From UJ101 sp965262705 (lineage in GTDB: Bacteria > Bacteroidota > Bacteroidia > Flavobacteriales > UJ101), in NCBI GenBank assembly GCA_965262705.1, contig OZ253556.1, forward strand, positions 2,254,060 through 2,318,059: 64,000 bases of DNA. The letters are read 5' to 3'. Both the position numbers and the translations under genes were made by a program. Under the pieces are notes generated by a model. The model was not told the DNA's origin. It ran no database searches and saw only the letters and a program-made list of their open reading frames with translations. This document shows positions 26,850-37,100 of the stretch, in pieces. Each line of letters begins with the position of its first letter. Positions within the stretch are counted from its first letter, which is position 1.

Positions 26850-26991
26850 AAAACATTAAAATACACACAAACGGGAGCAAATATACATAAAAAGTTAAAT
26901 ATAGAATGTTTTTTGCTTTATGTTCAAAGGTTTTATAAATACATTCTTCAATTTTTATCATTCCACTACCTTTGTCTAAAATTTAATTTTA

Positions 26992-28110
26992 ATGAATAAA
27001 ATTGCCATAATGCAATACGGCTCTGTGTCTCCGCTTTCGCCAAACAACCCAAGGGAAGACTACTTGACCCCAAAAAGCACTATAACATATAAAAGCGCTA
27101 CTCCGCAAGCTGTTTTACATCCCTTATCCGAGCAGCAGTTAACAGAATTAAAAAATGAAAGGTATAAACCACTTGACCGATCAGTTTTGATGGCTATTAT
27201 CTCTGCACGAAAAGCGATGAAAAACTTTACAAAAAAAGGATTATTAGGGATAAACATCGGTTCTTCAAGAGGGGCAACTGCCTTATTTGAAAAGCATCAT
27301 CAATATTTTCTAAAAAATAACAAAGCGCTTCCGCTCGCGTCACCAACCACCACGCCGGGGAATGTATCCTCGTGGGTGGGTCAGGATTTACAGCAAAAAA
27401 ATATTTCTTTCAGCCATTCTGTTACTTGTTCTACTGCTCTTCACGGAATTTTAAATGCGATTGCCTGGTTAGAGAGCGGGCTTTGTACAAAATTTTTAGC
27501 AGGAGGAACTGAAGCCCCGCTTACCCCATTTACTTTTGCACAAATGAAAGCGCTGCGTATGTATTCCTCATTAAAAAACGATTTTCCTTGTCAGAGTTTA
27601 AACCTAAAAAAAACAGAAAACACGCAGGTCTTAGGAGAAGGGGCAGCGGTATTTTTGTTGGAAAAAGAAAATCTCAATGCCCTTGCACATATTATTGGAA
27701 TAGGATTTTCAACAGAAAATATTCAACATTCTGTTTCCATTTCAAAAGATGCAGAATGCTTTCAATCCTCGATGAAAATGGCGCTAAAAATTGCACAACT
27801 GGCTACCGTTGATGTTATTATTACACACGCACCCGGAACAAAAAAAGGAGACCTTGCCGAATATAAAGCCATCCAAAAAATTTTCAATACCTTACCCTAT
27901 TTGACCAGTAATAAATGGAAAATAGGGCATACTTTCGGCGCCTCAGGTGCGCTTAGTTTAGAAATGGCCCTAATCATGTTACAGCATCAGCAGGTTATTC
28001 CTAATCCTTGTATATCTTTTAAACAAAAGGAACTTAGCCCTCTTAAGACGATTATGATCAATAGCACCGGTTTTGGAGGGAATGCTGTTAGCCTGATTGT
28101 TTCCATATAA
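26992..28110 (+). CDS. Beta-ketoacyl synthase family protein
   Basis: A 372-residue thiolase-fold condensing enzyme related to FabF/FabB. The active-site Cys is in SHSVTCSTALHGILNAI (about residue 150), the first His in IITHAPGTKKGD, the second in WKIGHTFGASGALSLEMAL, and the C-terminal glycine loop is GFGGNAVSL. The Cys-His-His triad is therefore complete. It is shorter than FabF (about 410) and there is no acyl carrier protein, reductase or dehydratase next to it, so it may serve a specialised pathway (pigment, polyene or lipid) rather than bulk fatty-acid synthesis. That role is inference. It follows the divergent tRNA-Gly gene. Confidence 0.88.
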   Translation: MNKIAIMQYGSVSPLSPNNPREDYLTPKSTITYKSATPQAVLHPLSEQQLTELKNERYKPLDRSVLMAIISARKAMKNFTKKGLLGINIGSSRGATALFEKHHQYFLKNNKALPLASPTTTPGNVSSWVGQDLQQKNISFSHSVTCSTALHGILNAIAWLESGLCTKFLAGGTEAPLTPFTFAQMKALRMYSSLKNDFPCQSLNLKKTENTQVLGEGAAVFLLEKENLNALAHIIGIGFSTENIQHSVSISKDAECFQSSMKMALKIAQLATVDVIITHAPGTKKGDLAEYKAIQKIFNTLPYLTSNKWKIGHTFGASGALSLEMALIMLQHQQVIPNPCISFKQKELSPLKTIMINSTGFGGNAVSLIVSI

Positions 28111-28181
28111 AGCAGACCTTCACTAAAATACTTTTTGTAACTGCAAGCCAACACAATATAAATTTATTCTAGTATTAACTT

Positions 28182-28198
28182 TATATTTGTTAATTTTG
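28182..28198 (+). promoter_or_regulatory. Candidate -7 boxes for the SusC/SusD operon
   Basis: Two consecutive matches to TAnnTTTG occur here, TATATTTG (28182-28189) and TAATTTTG (28191-28198), 30-39 bases before the susC-like ATG. No clear -33 TTG is present at the expected distance. Confidence 0.4.
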
Positions 28199-28227
28199 TA
28201 AAATATTAATTATAAAATAACATAATA

Positions 28228-31191
28228 ATGAAGAAAATTGTATTGCTAATTTTACTTTTTTCCGGCGTTTTATGGGCGCAGGAAAAAATGCTAAAAGGAA
28301 CTGTATTCGACTCTGATGGACAACCGTTACCTGATGTCTACGTGCAAATAATCGGAGGAAATTCAGTTTCGACTGATGAAAACGGAAATTACTCTGTTAA
28401 AGCTAAAGAAGGAGATAGAATTATTTTTTCTTTTCTTGGTTTTGAAGATAAAACCGTTGCTGTAGGTCAACAGACCATGCTAAACATAACCTTGTCTCAA
28501 ACTGAAACTATTGGAGAAGTTATCGTTACAGCATTGGGGATTAAGAAAGAAAAGAAGGCGCTGACTTATTCTGCTCAAGATGTTAAGGGAGAGGAATTAA
28601 CCCGGATAAAAGATACGAATCCGATTAACGCACTTTCAGGGAAAGTTTCTGGACTAACGATCAATCGAAGTACATCAGGTGCTGGAGGCTCGGTTAAAGT
28701 CTTATTAAGAGGAAATACTTCAATAGGGAATAATCAACCCTTATATGTAATAGACGGGATACCGTTTTTAAATAGCTCTCCTACGCAACCGAATAATACC
28801 TTCGGAGATAAAAACGCCGGTAATCGCGATGGGGGAGATGCACTATCGTTAATAAACCCGGATGACATTGAAAGTATATCTGTGTTGAAAGGGGCATCTG
28901 CTTCTGCTTTATACGGAAGTTCAGGGCAAAACGGGGTAATTGTTATTACCACTAAGAAAGGCAAAGAAGGCGCTTTCCGTGTAAATGTTTCTTCCAGTAC
29001 CACTGCAGATTTTCCGGCGTATAAGATAAAAGTAAGGGATGATTTAAAGCGTAATATAGATGACTTTTTCCAAACAGGTGTTACCAACATTAACGGCATT
29101 ACCATTTCAGGAGGAACAAACAAGGCACAAACCTATTTTTCGTATGCTAATACGAATGCCCGAGGAATTATCCCAGAGAATAATCTCATTCGTCATAATC
29201 TCAATTTTAAAGAGACAGCGAAATTGTTTAACGATAAATTAAAGATTGATGCAAATGTGATTCTAAGTACTCAAAAGATTAGAAATAAGCCTATTTCTGG
29301 TTTTTATTATAATCCTTTGGTGGGCGTTTATCAATATGACAAGGAAAACAGTAGGCTTTCTGACTATAAAAATTTCGAAAATCAAAATGGGATACAACGC
29401 TGGTGGCGTGCCACTTCGGATTCAGAGCAAAACCCATATTGGATACTTAATCGCAATGCGACTGTGGACCGTAATGAGAAATTATTTTCTTCCGTTACTT
29501 TATCCTATGAAGTAAATTCTTGGTTGAGTTTACAAGCAAGAGGAAGTATTGATCGAACAAGAAATACTTATGAAAGAAAATCTTATGACTCCACCAACGC
29601 AACTTTAGCACCTGCAGGAGGTCGCTATGTTTATAGCGATGGGGAAGATCAGCAATTATACGCAGACTTTATGGCGACCATTGACAAAGATCTTACAAAA
29701 GAGATAAAACTAAATGCTAACCTTGGTGCAACTGCACGAACCATTAAAGAAGGAGATGGAGTTTTATTAGATTCAGGGATAAACGGCGGCTTACGCCAAA
29801 GAAATGTGTTTAGCCTGCAAAATTTTAATCCTTCACTCAGTGTGAATTTAAGTCAAAATTTAGTTGCGAGAGAACAAAGACAATCTCTCTTTGTTGCTAC
29901 ACAATTTGGTTATAAAAGCATGCTCTATCTAGATGCCACCGCAAGACAGGAATTCTCTTCTACGCTTGCTTTTACAAGTAACAAAGGTTATTTTTTCCCC
30001 TCTATAGGTTTAACCAGTATTTTGAGCGAAATTTTTAATCTTGGACGTCAAATAAGTTTTGCTAAAGTTCGTGCCTCTTATGCCGAAGTAGGAAGCCCTG
30101 TAAGGCCTTTCTCTACAAATGTAGGATTTAAATTGACAACAGGAGGGGTCTTAAATCCAGCATCTGCTGTATTTCCTTCAGGTGAATTAAAACCACAACG
30201 TCAAAAATCATTCGAGTTGGGTACAACATGGCGATTTTTAAAAAATAGAATAGGGCTAGACGCTACCTATTATAAAACGAATACAAAAGACCAATATTTC
30301 ATCATATCTGTTCCAGTAACTACAGGACATTCTCAATCAGCATTTAATGCCGGGGATATTCAAAATCAGGGAGTTGAAGTTACTTTTACCAGTACTCCCA
30401 TCAAAGGGGTTGATTTCCAATGGAATTCAGATATTAATTATGCTGTAAATGACAATAAAATAAAAAAACTGTCTGATAAAATTAGTGGCGGATTATATAC
30501 ACTGACCGATGCGTACGTAAATAGTTATGCTTCTTACATAAGAGAAGGAGGGTCTTATGGAGAAATTTGGGGTAAAAAAGTAGCACGAAATGCTAATGGA
30601 TTACCTATACTCAACGATGCAGGTACTCCCGTAATAGAAGATTTTTCTTATCTTGGAACGGCAACCCCTAAATGGACTTTAGGCTGGAGTAATACTTTTA
30701 AATACAAAAATTTTAATTTGAATTTTCTAATCGACGGTCGATTTGGAGGAGTTGCTATGAGTATGACGCAGGCTGTTGTTGATCAGGCAGGTAATTCTAA
30801 CAGATCTGCAGATAGCGATACTATGATTGACGCGGTAACGATGACTACAGCCGCTGATGGAACCACAACAGAAGAAATCAAAGAAATCAGCTCGGATAAA
30901 TACTATCGATCTATTGGTGGGCGAAACGGAGCGACTGCTGAGTACACCTATGATGCAACCAACATTCGACTGGCAGAGGTCTCGTTGAGTTATAAATTTA
31001 ACTTATCTAAAAAAGGATTTTTTCATGCTGTCAATGCTTCTTTAATAGGAAGAAATTTATTCTTCTTTTATAAAGACGCGCCTTATGACCCGAATGTAAC
31101 CCTAAGTACAGGTAATGGCTTGCAAGGGCTTGACGTATTTGGGGCTCCTTCTACCCGGAGCCTTGGATTAAATATACAATTATCATTTTAA
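28228..31191 (+). CDS. SusC/RagA family TonB-linked outer-membrane protein
   Basis: The 987-residue barrel of a SusCD-type outer-membrane uptake complex. Domains: signal peptide (MKKIVLLILLFSGVLWAQ), CarboxypepD_reg-like domain (about 22-100, GTVFDSDGQPLPDVYVQI), then the SusC-specific plug (GEVIVTALGIKKEKKALTYS, VLLRGNTSIGNNQPLYVIDG, SISVLKGASASALYGSSGQN), then a 22-stranded-type barrel ending GLNIQLSF. It needs the SusD-like lipoprotein encoded 13 bases downstream as lid. No glycoside hydrolase or peptidase lies next to the pair, so substrate is open: glycan or oligopeptide. No sigma/anti-sigma genes are nearby. Confidence 0.95.
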   Translation: MKKIVLLILLFSGVLWAQEKMLKGTVFDSDGQPLPDVYVQIIGGNSVSTDENGNYSVKAKEGDRIIFSFLGFEDKTVAVGQQTMLNITLSQTETIGEVIVTALGIKKEKKALTYSAQDVKGEELTRIKDTNPINALSGKVSGLTINRSTSGAGGSVKVLLRGNTSIGNNQPLYVIDGIPFLNSSPTQPNNTFGDKNAGNRDGGDALSLINPDDIESISVLKGASASALYGSSGQNGVIVITTKKGKEGAFRVNVSSSTTADFPAYKIKVRDDLKRNIDDFFQTGVTNINGITISGGTNKAQTYFSYANTNARGIIPENNLIRHNLNFKETAKLFNDKLKIDANVILSTQKIRNKPISGFYYNPLVGVYQYDKENSRLSDYKNFENQNGIQRWWRATSDSEQNPYWILNRNATVDRNEKLFSSVTLSYEVNSWLSLQARGSIDRTRNTYERKSYDSTNATLAPAGGRYVYSDGEDQQLYADFMATIDKDLTKEIKLNANLGATARTIKEGDGVLLDSGINGGLRQRNVFSLQNFNPSLSVNLSQNLVAREQRQSLFVATQFGYKSMLYLDATARQEFSSTLAFTSNKGYFFPSIGLTSILSEIFNLGRQISFAKVRASYAEVGSPVRPFSTNVGFKLTTGGVLNPASAVFPSGELKPQRQKSFELGTTWRFLKNRIGLDATYYKTNTKDQYFIISVPVTTGHSQSAFNAGDIQNQGVEVTFTSTPIKGVDFQWNSDINYAVNDNKIKKLSDKISGGLYTLTDAYVNSYASYIREGGSYGEIWGKKVARNANGLPILNDAGTPVIEDFSYLGTATPKWTLGWSNTFKYKNFNLNFLIDGRFGGVAMSMTQAVVDQAGNSNRSADSDTMIDAVTMTTAADGTTTEEIKEISSDKYYRSIGGRNGATAEYTYDATNIRLAEVSLSYKFNLSKKGFFHAVNASLIGRNLFFFYKDAPYDPNVTLSTGNGLQGLDVFGAPSTRSLGLNIQLSF

Positions 31192-31204
31192 AAAAGTAAG
31201 AATA

Positions 31205-32788
31205 ATGAGAATCATAAAAAAAATAATATTACCTGCAGTTTTGATAACTATTTCTTTGATTAATTGCACAGATGATTTTAAAAAAACAGATACCGACCCG
31301 TATGCTTTGAACCCCAAAGATGTAAATGCGGGGGAATACTTTAACCAGATATTTAATAATATTTATGTGTTTGACCCGGCTGATGTGGCACAATTACAAC
31401 AAAATTTAAATGCTGATTTATTTTCCGGATATATGACCAATCCAAGACCGTTCATAGCTGGAGCTAATAATGGCACCTACGCTTTGGTAGATGGATGGAA
31501 TGATAAAATATTTAACGTCTTCTATCCGAGTGTTATTCAAAACTGCCAGTATATTATAGATATAGCAAAAGATCCGGCGCCGGTATTATATGCACTTGCA
31601 TTAATATTAAGAGTAGAAGGCGCTCATCGAGTAGCAGATACTTTTGGTCCTATTGTTTATACCAAATTTGGCGAAACTACCTCAACACCTGAATACGATT
31701 CTTTAGAAAATACGTATCATCAGTTTTTTAAAGATTTAGATGAAGCCATTGAAATATTAGAGGAAAACAGCACGGATAAAAGTTTTACTTCTTATGATCA
31801 GGTTTATGGAGGGGATTTAATTAAATGGATAAAATTTGCGAATTCTTTACGTCTTCGTTTATCCATGCGTATTGCTAATGTAGATCCGTCATTATCTAAA
31901 ACCGAGGCAGAAAAATCATTAGCCCATCCAACAGGAGTTTTAGCCTCTAATGATGAAAATTTTTATATTGAAGCAGGTAAGCCTAATCCCCTGGTAACCT
32001 TTAATTCTTCATGGGATGATATTCGAATGAACGCCTCCATGGAATCGATTATGGGAGGGTATGAAGATCCAAGGCTCGCCGTATATTTTCAAACCTCTGG
32101 TGTGGTAGAAGGCGAATATAAAGGCATTCGTAACGGACTCCCGCTATTAAACGGATACGACGATGAGCAGGCGCAAAAAAAACCTTATATAGCGTTTTCT
32201 AAATTAGGGGAAATGTATTATAAAGATGGAACGCCCATAACCGGAATGCAGTTAATGACCGCTTCAGAGGTTTATTTTCTAAAAGCGGAGGCAGCACTTA
32301 AAGGGTATAACAATGCCGGTGATCCTAAAGCTAATTATGAAGAAGGAATTCGTACTTCTTTCCAGCAATATGGGCTAGAGGCACAAGCAAATGCCTATAT
32401 AAGCGATGCGGTTAAGAAGCCTAAGGATTATGTAGATCCTATAACCTCTTCTAATAATATCGCTGCACAAAGTAGTGTAACCATTGCATGGGATGGTGCA
32501 TCTTCTGATGAGGAAAAATTAGAGAAAATTATTACCCAGAAGTGGATTGCTATGTTTCCTGACGGGCAAGAAGCCTGGTCAGAATTTAGAAGAACCGGCT
32601 ATCCTAAAATTTTTCCGGTGGTTAGCAACCAAAGTAATGGAACCATTGACACGGATATACAAATACGTCGTTTAAATTTTCCAATCGGTGAGCGTAACAC
32701 AAATCCTAAGCAAATTGAAGCTGCCACTAAGCTGCTTAAAGGCCCTGATAATGGAGGAACACGCCTATGGTGGGATGTAGGCAATTGA
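31205..32788 (+). CDS. SusD/RagB family nutrient-binding lipoprotein
   Basis: A 527-residue surface lipoprotein that caps the SusC barrel and binds the nutrient. The hydrophobic N-terminus ends in the lipobox LINC (Cys near residue 21), followed by the family-typical DTDPYALNPKDVNAGEYF. The TPR-like helical core (DLDEAIEILEEN, WIKFANSLRLRLSMRIANVD, EVYFLKAEAALKGY) and the terminal RLNFPIGERNTN segment match the SusD-like_2 subgroup. It follows susC by 13 bases, and a strong hairpin after its stop ends the operon. Confidence 0.94.
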   Translation: MRIIKKIILPAVLITISLINCTDDFKKTDTDPYALNPKDVNAGEYFNQIFNNIYVFDPADVAQLQQNLNADLFSGYMTNPRPFIAGANNGTYALVDGWNDKIFNVFYPSVIQNCQYIIDIAKDPAPVLYALALILRVEGAHRVADTFGPIVYTKFGETTSTPEYDSLENTYHQFFKDLDEAIEILEENSTDKSFTSYDQVYGGDLIKWIKFANSLRLRLSMRIANVDPSLSKTEAEKSLAHPTGVLASNDENFYIEAGKPNPLVTFNSSWDDIRMNASMESIMGGYEDPRLAVYFQTSGVVEGEYKGIRNGLPLLNGYDDEQAQKKPYIAFSKLGEMYYKDGTPITGMQLMTASEVYFLKAEAALKGYNNAGDPKANYEEGIRTSFQQYGLEAQANAYISDAVKKPKDYVDPITSSNNIAAQSSVTIAWDGASSDEEKLEKIITQKWIAMFPDGQEAWSEFRRTGYPKIFPVVSNQSNGTIDTDIQIRRLNFPIGERNTNPKQIEAATKLLKGPDNGGTRLWWDVGN

Positions 32789-32799
32789 TTAGATAAATT

Positions 32800-32867
32800 A
32801 AAACAAAAAACGCCGCAGAAGTTTTGAATTACTATAGATTCAAAACTTCTGCGGCGTTTTTTGTTTT
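32800..32867. terminator. Bidirectional intrinsic terminator after SusD
   Basis: A perfect inverted repeat with 30-base arms (32800-32829 and 32838-32867) and an 8-base loop TACTATAG. The GC core is CGCCGCAGAAG, flanked by an A tract on the left and a T tract on the right, so it can terminate transcription in both directions. It separates the SusCD operon from the convergent lanthipeptide operon. Confidence 0.95.
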
Positions 32868-32872
32868 AGTGC

Positions 32873-32905
32873 GAACTTTGCTAAAGTACTTTTTGCAACA
32901 GTCTC
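32873..32905. repeat. Dispersed-element end fragment
   Basis: A short stretch containing GCGAACTTTGCTAAAG and the near-perfect right end CTTTTTGCAACAGTCTC, directly beyond the terminator hairpin. Confidence 0.5.
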
Positions 32906-32959
32906 AATTTTTATTTTATGGTCTTTAGCATCCCGAAGTCAAGACAAAGATTCTACGCA

Positions 32960-34183
32960 TTAAATACCTATTAATAAGGTTTCATTAATTAAAGGTAATT
33001 TTTTATCTAAGCCTAACATTAGGCAAATACCAATTCCTGCAATCCCCCAGCCATAGGAGAATCTAACTGATGGATTATTCTTATTTTCTACCTGTTCAAA
33101 AGCATTGATAAACCCGGCAGTTTTTTTTCGATGAGGTTCTCTATAAGTAATAATTTGATTAAACCAATAGGTATAAACTTCTTTGTAAGAAGGATGATTA
33201 CTTCTTCTAAATAACTCCTTAAATATGCAAAAGATACCAGAAGCGCCGTAAAAGATTCCTCCATCGAAAGTATAGCGAGAATCTTTTTTTCTAAGCGTGC
33301 TTGTAGCTAACATATGATCTATTTCTTTTCCTATTGCAGGGTTTTGTATTATTTTGTTCGCATTATAAAGTGCGAAGAGTATGCCCAGATCTCCATAGCA
33401 CATGGCAAATTGAGTGGGTTCTTGTTGATTCTTATCAGAAAAGGTATGAGGAAAATATCCATCAATTAAACTTCTTTTTCTTTTCACCAGGAAGTTTACC
33501 GCGTGCTCTAAGAGTTGTTTTTCTTTTATATTGTCATCATTCATTATCCCTATTTCAAATAGTTTGGTAAGAAAATTAATGATCATTGCTGAGCCGTGGG
33601 AAATCCCTAAATATACTTGGTTCAATAGTGCCGGTGCTCTCCAAAAAACTTCATTTTTTGTCTGATAAATCCCCTCTTTTTTTAAAGAATTCGATATTTC
33701 TAATAAGGCATTTTTAGAAAAAGCATCTTTCTCATGGTAATATTTATTTAAGAAAAAATGACCTGCCGATAAGGCGCCGCTAAAAAAGTCGAAATCTTTT
33801 TCCTTAAGATTTTGTCTATTTAATTCAACAAGAACACTACTTATACGTTTATAATGTTCGGTAAAATCGTAGCCATGATTAAATTGATATTGAATAAAAA
33901 GCAATCCTTTACCAAAACTGGAAATCACATTTGATAAAGAGTCTGTTCTATATTTAGGCGTAAATCGGCTGCATTGAGATATTTCGGAAAGTAAATGAAT
34001 TGAATCTTCTATCATATCCTCGCCTTTAATTATATAGTCATTATCTTGATAGAAATGATGGCAGAAAAAGTAGAATAACGCCAATCCCATTTTTCCACTT
34101 TCTACTGAAGAATCATTAAATAGAGAATGATTCTTATCAATTTCGGAAATTATTTCTAAAAGTATCGGTTCAAGGTTTTTCAT
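32960..34183 (-). CDS. lanC: LanC-like lanthionine cyclase, zinc site incomplete
   Basis: A 407-residue LanC-family protein expected to add Cys thiols to dehydrated Ser/Thr in the lanthipeptide precursor. The toroid repeats GxxG are recognisable: LGISHGSAM (first His), FAMCYGDLGILFAL (Cys-Tyr-Gly, first zinc Cys) and YGWGIAGIGICLMLG near the end. In the third motif, where the family has Cys-His-Gly supplying two zinc ligands, this protein has GGIFYGASGI: Phe-Tyr replace Cys-His (codons ttt tac near 33250). So only one of three zinc ligands seems kept. Either it is inactive, or uses other residues, or works as a scaffold. It overlaps the lanB end by 14 bases. Confidence 0.85.
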   Translation of the reverse strand: MKNLEPILLEIISEIDKNHSLFNDSSVESGKMGLALFYFFCHHFYQDNDYIIKGEDMIEDSIHLLSEISQCSRFTPKYRTDSLSNVISSFGKGLLFIQYQFNHGYDFTEHYKRISSVLVELNRQNLKEKDFDFFSGALSAGHFFLNKYYHEKDAFSKNALLEISNSLKKEGIYQTKNEVFWRAPALLNQVYLGISHGSAMIINFLTKLFEIGIMNDDNIKEKQLLEHAVNFLVKRKRSLIDGYFPHTFSDKNQQEPTQFAMCYGDLGILFALYNANKIIQNPAIGKEIDHMLATSTLRKKDSRYTFDGGIFYGASGIFCIFKELFRRSNHPSYKEVYTYWFNQIITYREPHRKKTAGFINAFEQVENKNNPSVRFSYGWGIAGIGICLMLGLDKKLPLINETLLIGI

Positions 34184-37100
34184 TTCTCTTTAAAATAGAA
34201 TTATAGGTTTTGTACATAAAAAAATAAATAATGAATTCGTGCATTCTTGGTTTAATACAAAACCAACGATTCAATGCCATATGGAGATAATTTTTCAGTA
34301 AATCAAACAACGCTTGGTTATCAGATAGATTTACTTTAATTAAAGGTATAATTTTTTTATTGTTATGCGATCTTTCTAAAAAGGGATCTATATAAGATTT
34401 AAGTTTTGTATATTTTTTCAGTCGAAGCACATCGTCTAAAAATGCTTTATGTGCTCTTAGTTTCTTATCTGCAGAGGCTTTAAATAATTTACTATTTTCT
34501 TTACGAGAAGTCTCTACATATTCTGACATAACCCCTTTATATAATTTCTCTAATAAAATAACTCTGTCTAACAAGGGAAGGTTAAAATCGTCTAACAAAA
34601 GATCAATAGATACCAAACTGACTTTCCATCGAATGTTTTCATCGTTTACTTCATTTAATCGCTTAATACATTTCATCACTGCGAGGCTGTCATAATGAAA
34701 TAACTGCTCCGATAGTTTGATATTATTCGCTCCATAACGTTCTATTTCTCGTTGGTAGGTTTCCATGCTTAGAGAAAATACATGACCTTCTTTTATGAGC
34801 GCTTGCAATTGCTTTCTCAGTTGTGAGATCAGTTTTTGTGTATTTTTCGTTTTAACCCTCAGCCGAATATGGTGATCAGGATCTTCATATCGAATAAAAA
34901 ACCAAAACAAATCGATATTTTCTTTTGCATACTCCTCAATGAGGGGTTTAATGACCTCCTTTATGACACGATCTCCCATAATATGGCTGCAATAAATCTT
35001 AAAGTAGTTCCATTCATCGCCGGGATAAAAATCTCTAATTACCGTTTGAGAAATTGTTTTTGTTTCAGCTTTTGGAGGGGTTGAACGATCGGACAAATTG
35101 TTCGGTTTTATCAAAGGAAAGACAAATTCTGCAGCATACTTCTCTTGATTTTTTGAGAGAAAATATGAATCATGTAGCGATTCATATAAAAATGCAGGGT
35201 ACTTTTTTATTCTTCTGAGTAAAATAGTGAGACAGAGTTCATTTGTCGTATCCAAAAGCAGTACATGGTCTCCATCTTTTAAATTACAATATTGAGGAAT
35301 GTTCAGTGCTTTTATTTTATCTTTTAAAGTGTTTATATTGTGGTTTTTATTTTTTTCTAATTTCCACCTCGCCTCTGTTAAGATGAGTTCTTTATATTCC
35401 ACCCTCGGTAAATAGCTCCTGTCATTCAATACCGACCAGTCCCAATGAAAGCCCATATATTTTTCATGGTATTGCAAATCACATAAAAATCTAATGACGG
35501 AAAGTTGATTAGTGGTATAATTATAGGCAGAGGATAAACGGGGCCGTATTTCCTTGTTAAGGGACAGAGACCGCAATATAATTCGGTTTCCTCTAACGCT
35601 GATACTTAGATCATTTACATGAATTGTATGATTTTCTTTCTTACTCTCCGTTACATACGGTATCTCATAATCATAAAAATTGGGTCGTAACAGCACATTA
35701 CCCAACTGGTCGCTTGGATGATGGATGATCTCGGCAGTTATAGCGCCGTTTAAATCTTTTTTTATGCACGGGTCAAGTTTATCCCGCAATTTTTTATCAT
35801 GATAAGAAAATCTAGATAATATATTATTCATATAAGGAGAGGGGCAAGAGGCTTTGCAGTGAAACTTAAAAATTCCACGGTCTAAATCCTCAAATGAATG
35901 CGTCAGCAAGTCTCCGAATAGATAATAATCCTCGCAAAAAGGAAACGTTTCCTTAGTAATGGCAGCCCGTGAAAGGTCATCCACTGATAAAACAACGGGT
36001 TTTTGAAAGACTGAGTTGAAACGATCAAGGTATTTTTCTATTATAATGGAGAGTATAGGCGGTATTTCCAAACGGGGATTATTTTCTTTATAGCTAAAAT
36101 AAATATCCTTTAACAAAGGGGTTTCTTCAACATTTCCACTGACTTGTAAGCCATAACCTACTCCCAATTGAGGATCCAGTGCATGCACCAAAGGCATCTC
36201 TTGGTCTTCAAATTTACTGTAATACCGCTTACAGAATGCTGTTAAGACACCAGAGGATACGCGTTCTGTGAGTCCCTGTAAATCATAGGCGCTTTTTGAT
36301 AATCTTTGTACTACTTTTTCATGGATATTATTTTTGACCAAGCGAAGTTGAAGATCTACTTGAAAAAGCTGCGTCTTTTCGTCTAAGATTTTCGGGTATC
36401 GATTGGCTAAACTCGCTATATTTTTAACGTCAACCGCCTTTTGGTTATGCGTTAAAGACGCTTTAAGATCTTCTAACAGCGTATCCTCTATGTCCATCTT
36501 CTTCAAATAAACTTCCAGTTCATTAAGAGGATCTCTTATACTGGTCATATACGGCGGCAGGCGGTCAACCAATATTTTATTATAAATAAGTGAATGGATA
36601 TAGGCTTCTATTTCCTGTTTATCAAAATTAGGAAGTTCTTTTGCAATAATCGCTGTAATTTGAGAAAAATTTAACCCCTCTTTGACCGCTTGAATCACCC
36701 TATCTAATATATGGGAATTTTTTGCTTCGGAGATCTCGTAATTATAATGCGTATCCCATGCAATAAAACGCAGGGCATTACCGGCTTTATAGAGGGTATT
36801 ATTCGGATAATATATTATTTTTTTACTGCGGTGGTCCTGCAGGATTTCATCTTTTATCTTTTTAAGAAAAAGCATGTCGGGCCGAATGATCGGCAAGAGC
36901 GCATCTTTATCCCATGCTATATTAGATTTTTGCCGGCTGACCTCCCCTGAGGCAAATCCTGCAAATAAGCCATAAGGCGTACACCGGGTGCAAATTCTAA
37001 TGTAGTATTTATACAGGCTTAGAAGGACTTTATCCTTGCTGTCAAAAGTAATTTGTTCCTCTTGAAGCCAATTTTTGGCGGTTTTATAAAAATATCTTGA

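Noticed and set aside
26746..26961. Minus-strand ORF of 71 codons ending in a segment with VAGSNPVSRSS
   Set aside because: It overlaps tRNA-Gly; this peptide is a well-known artefact of translating tRNA genes.
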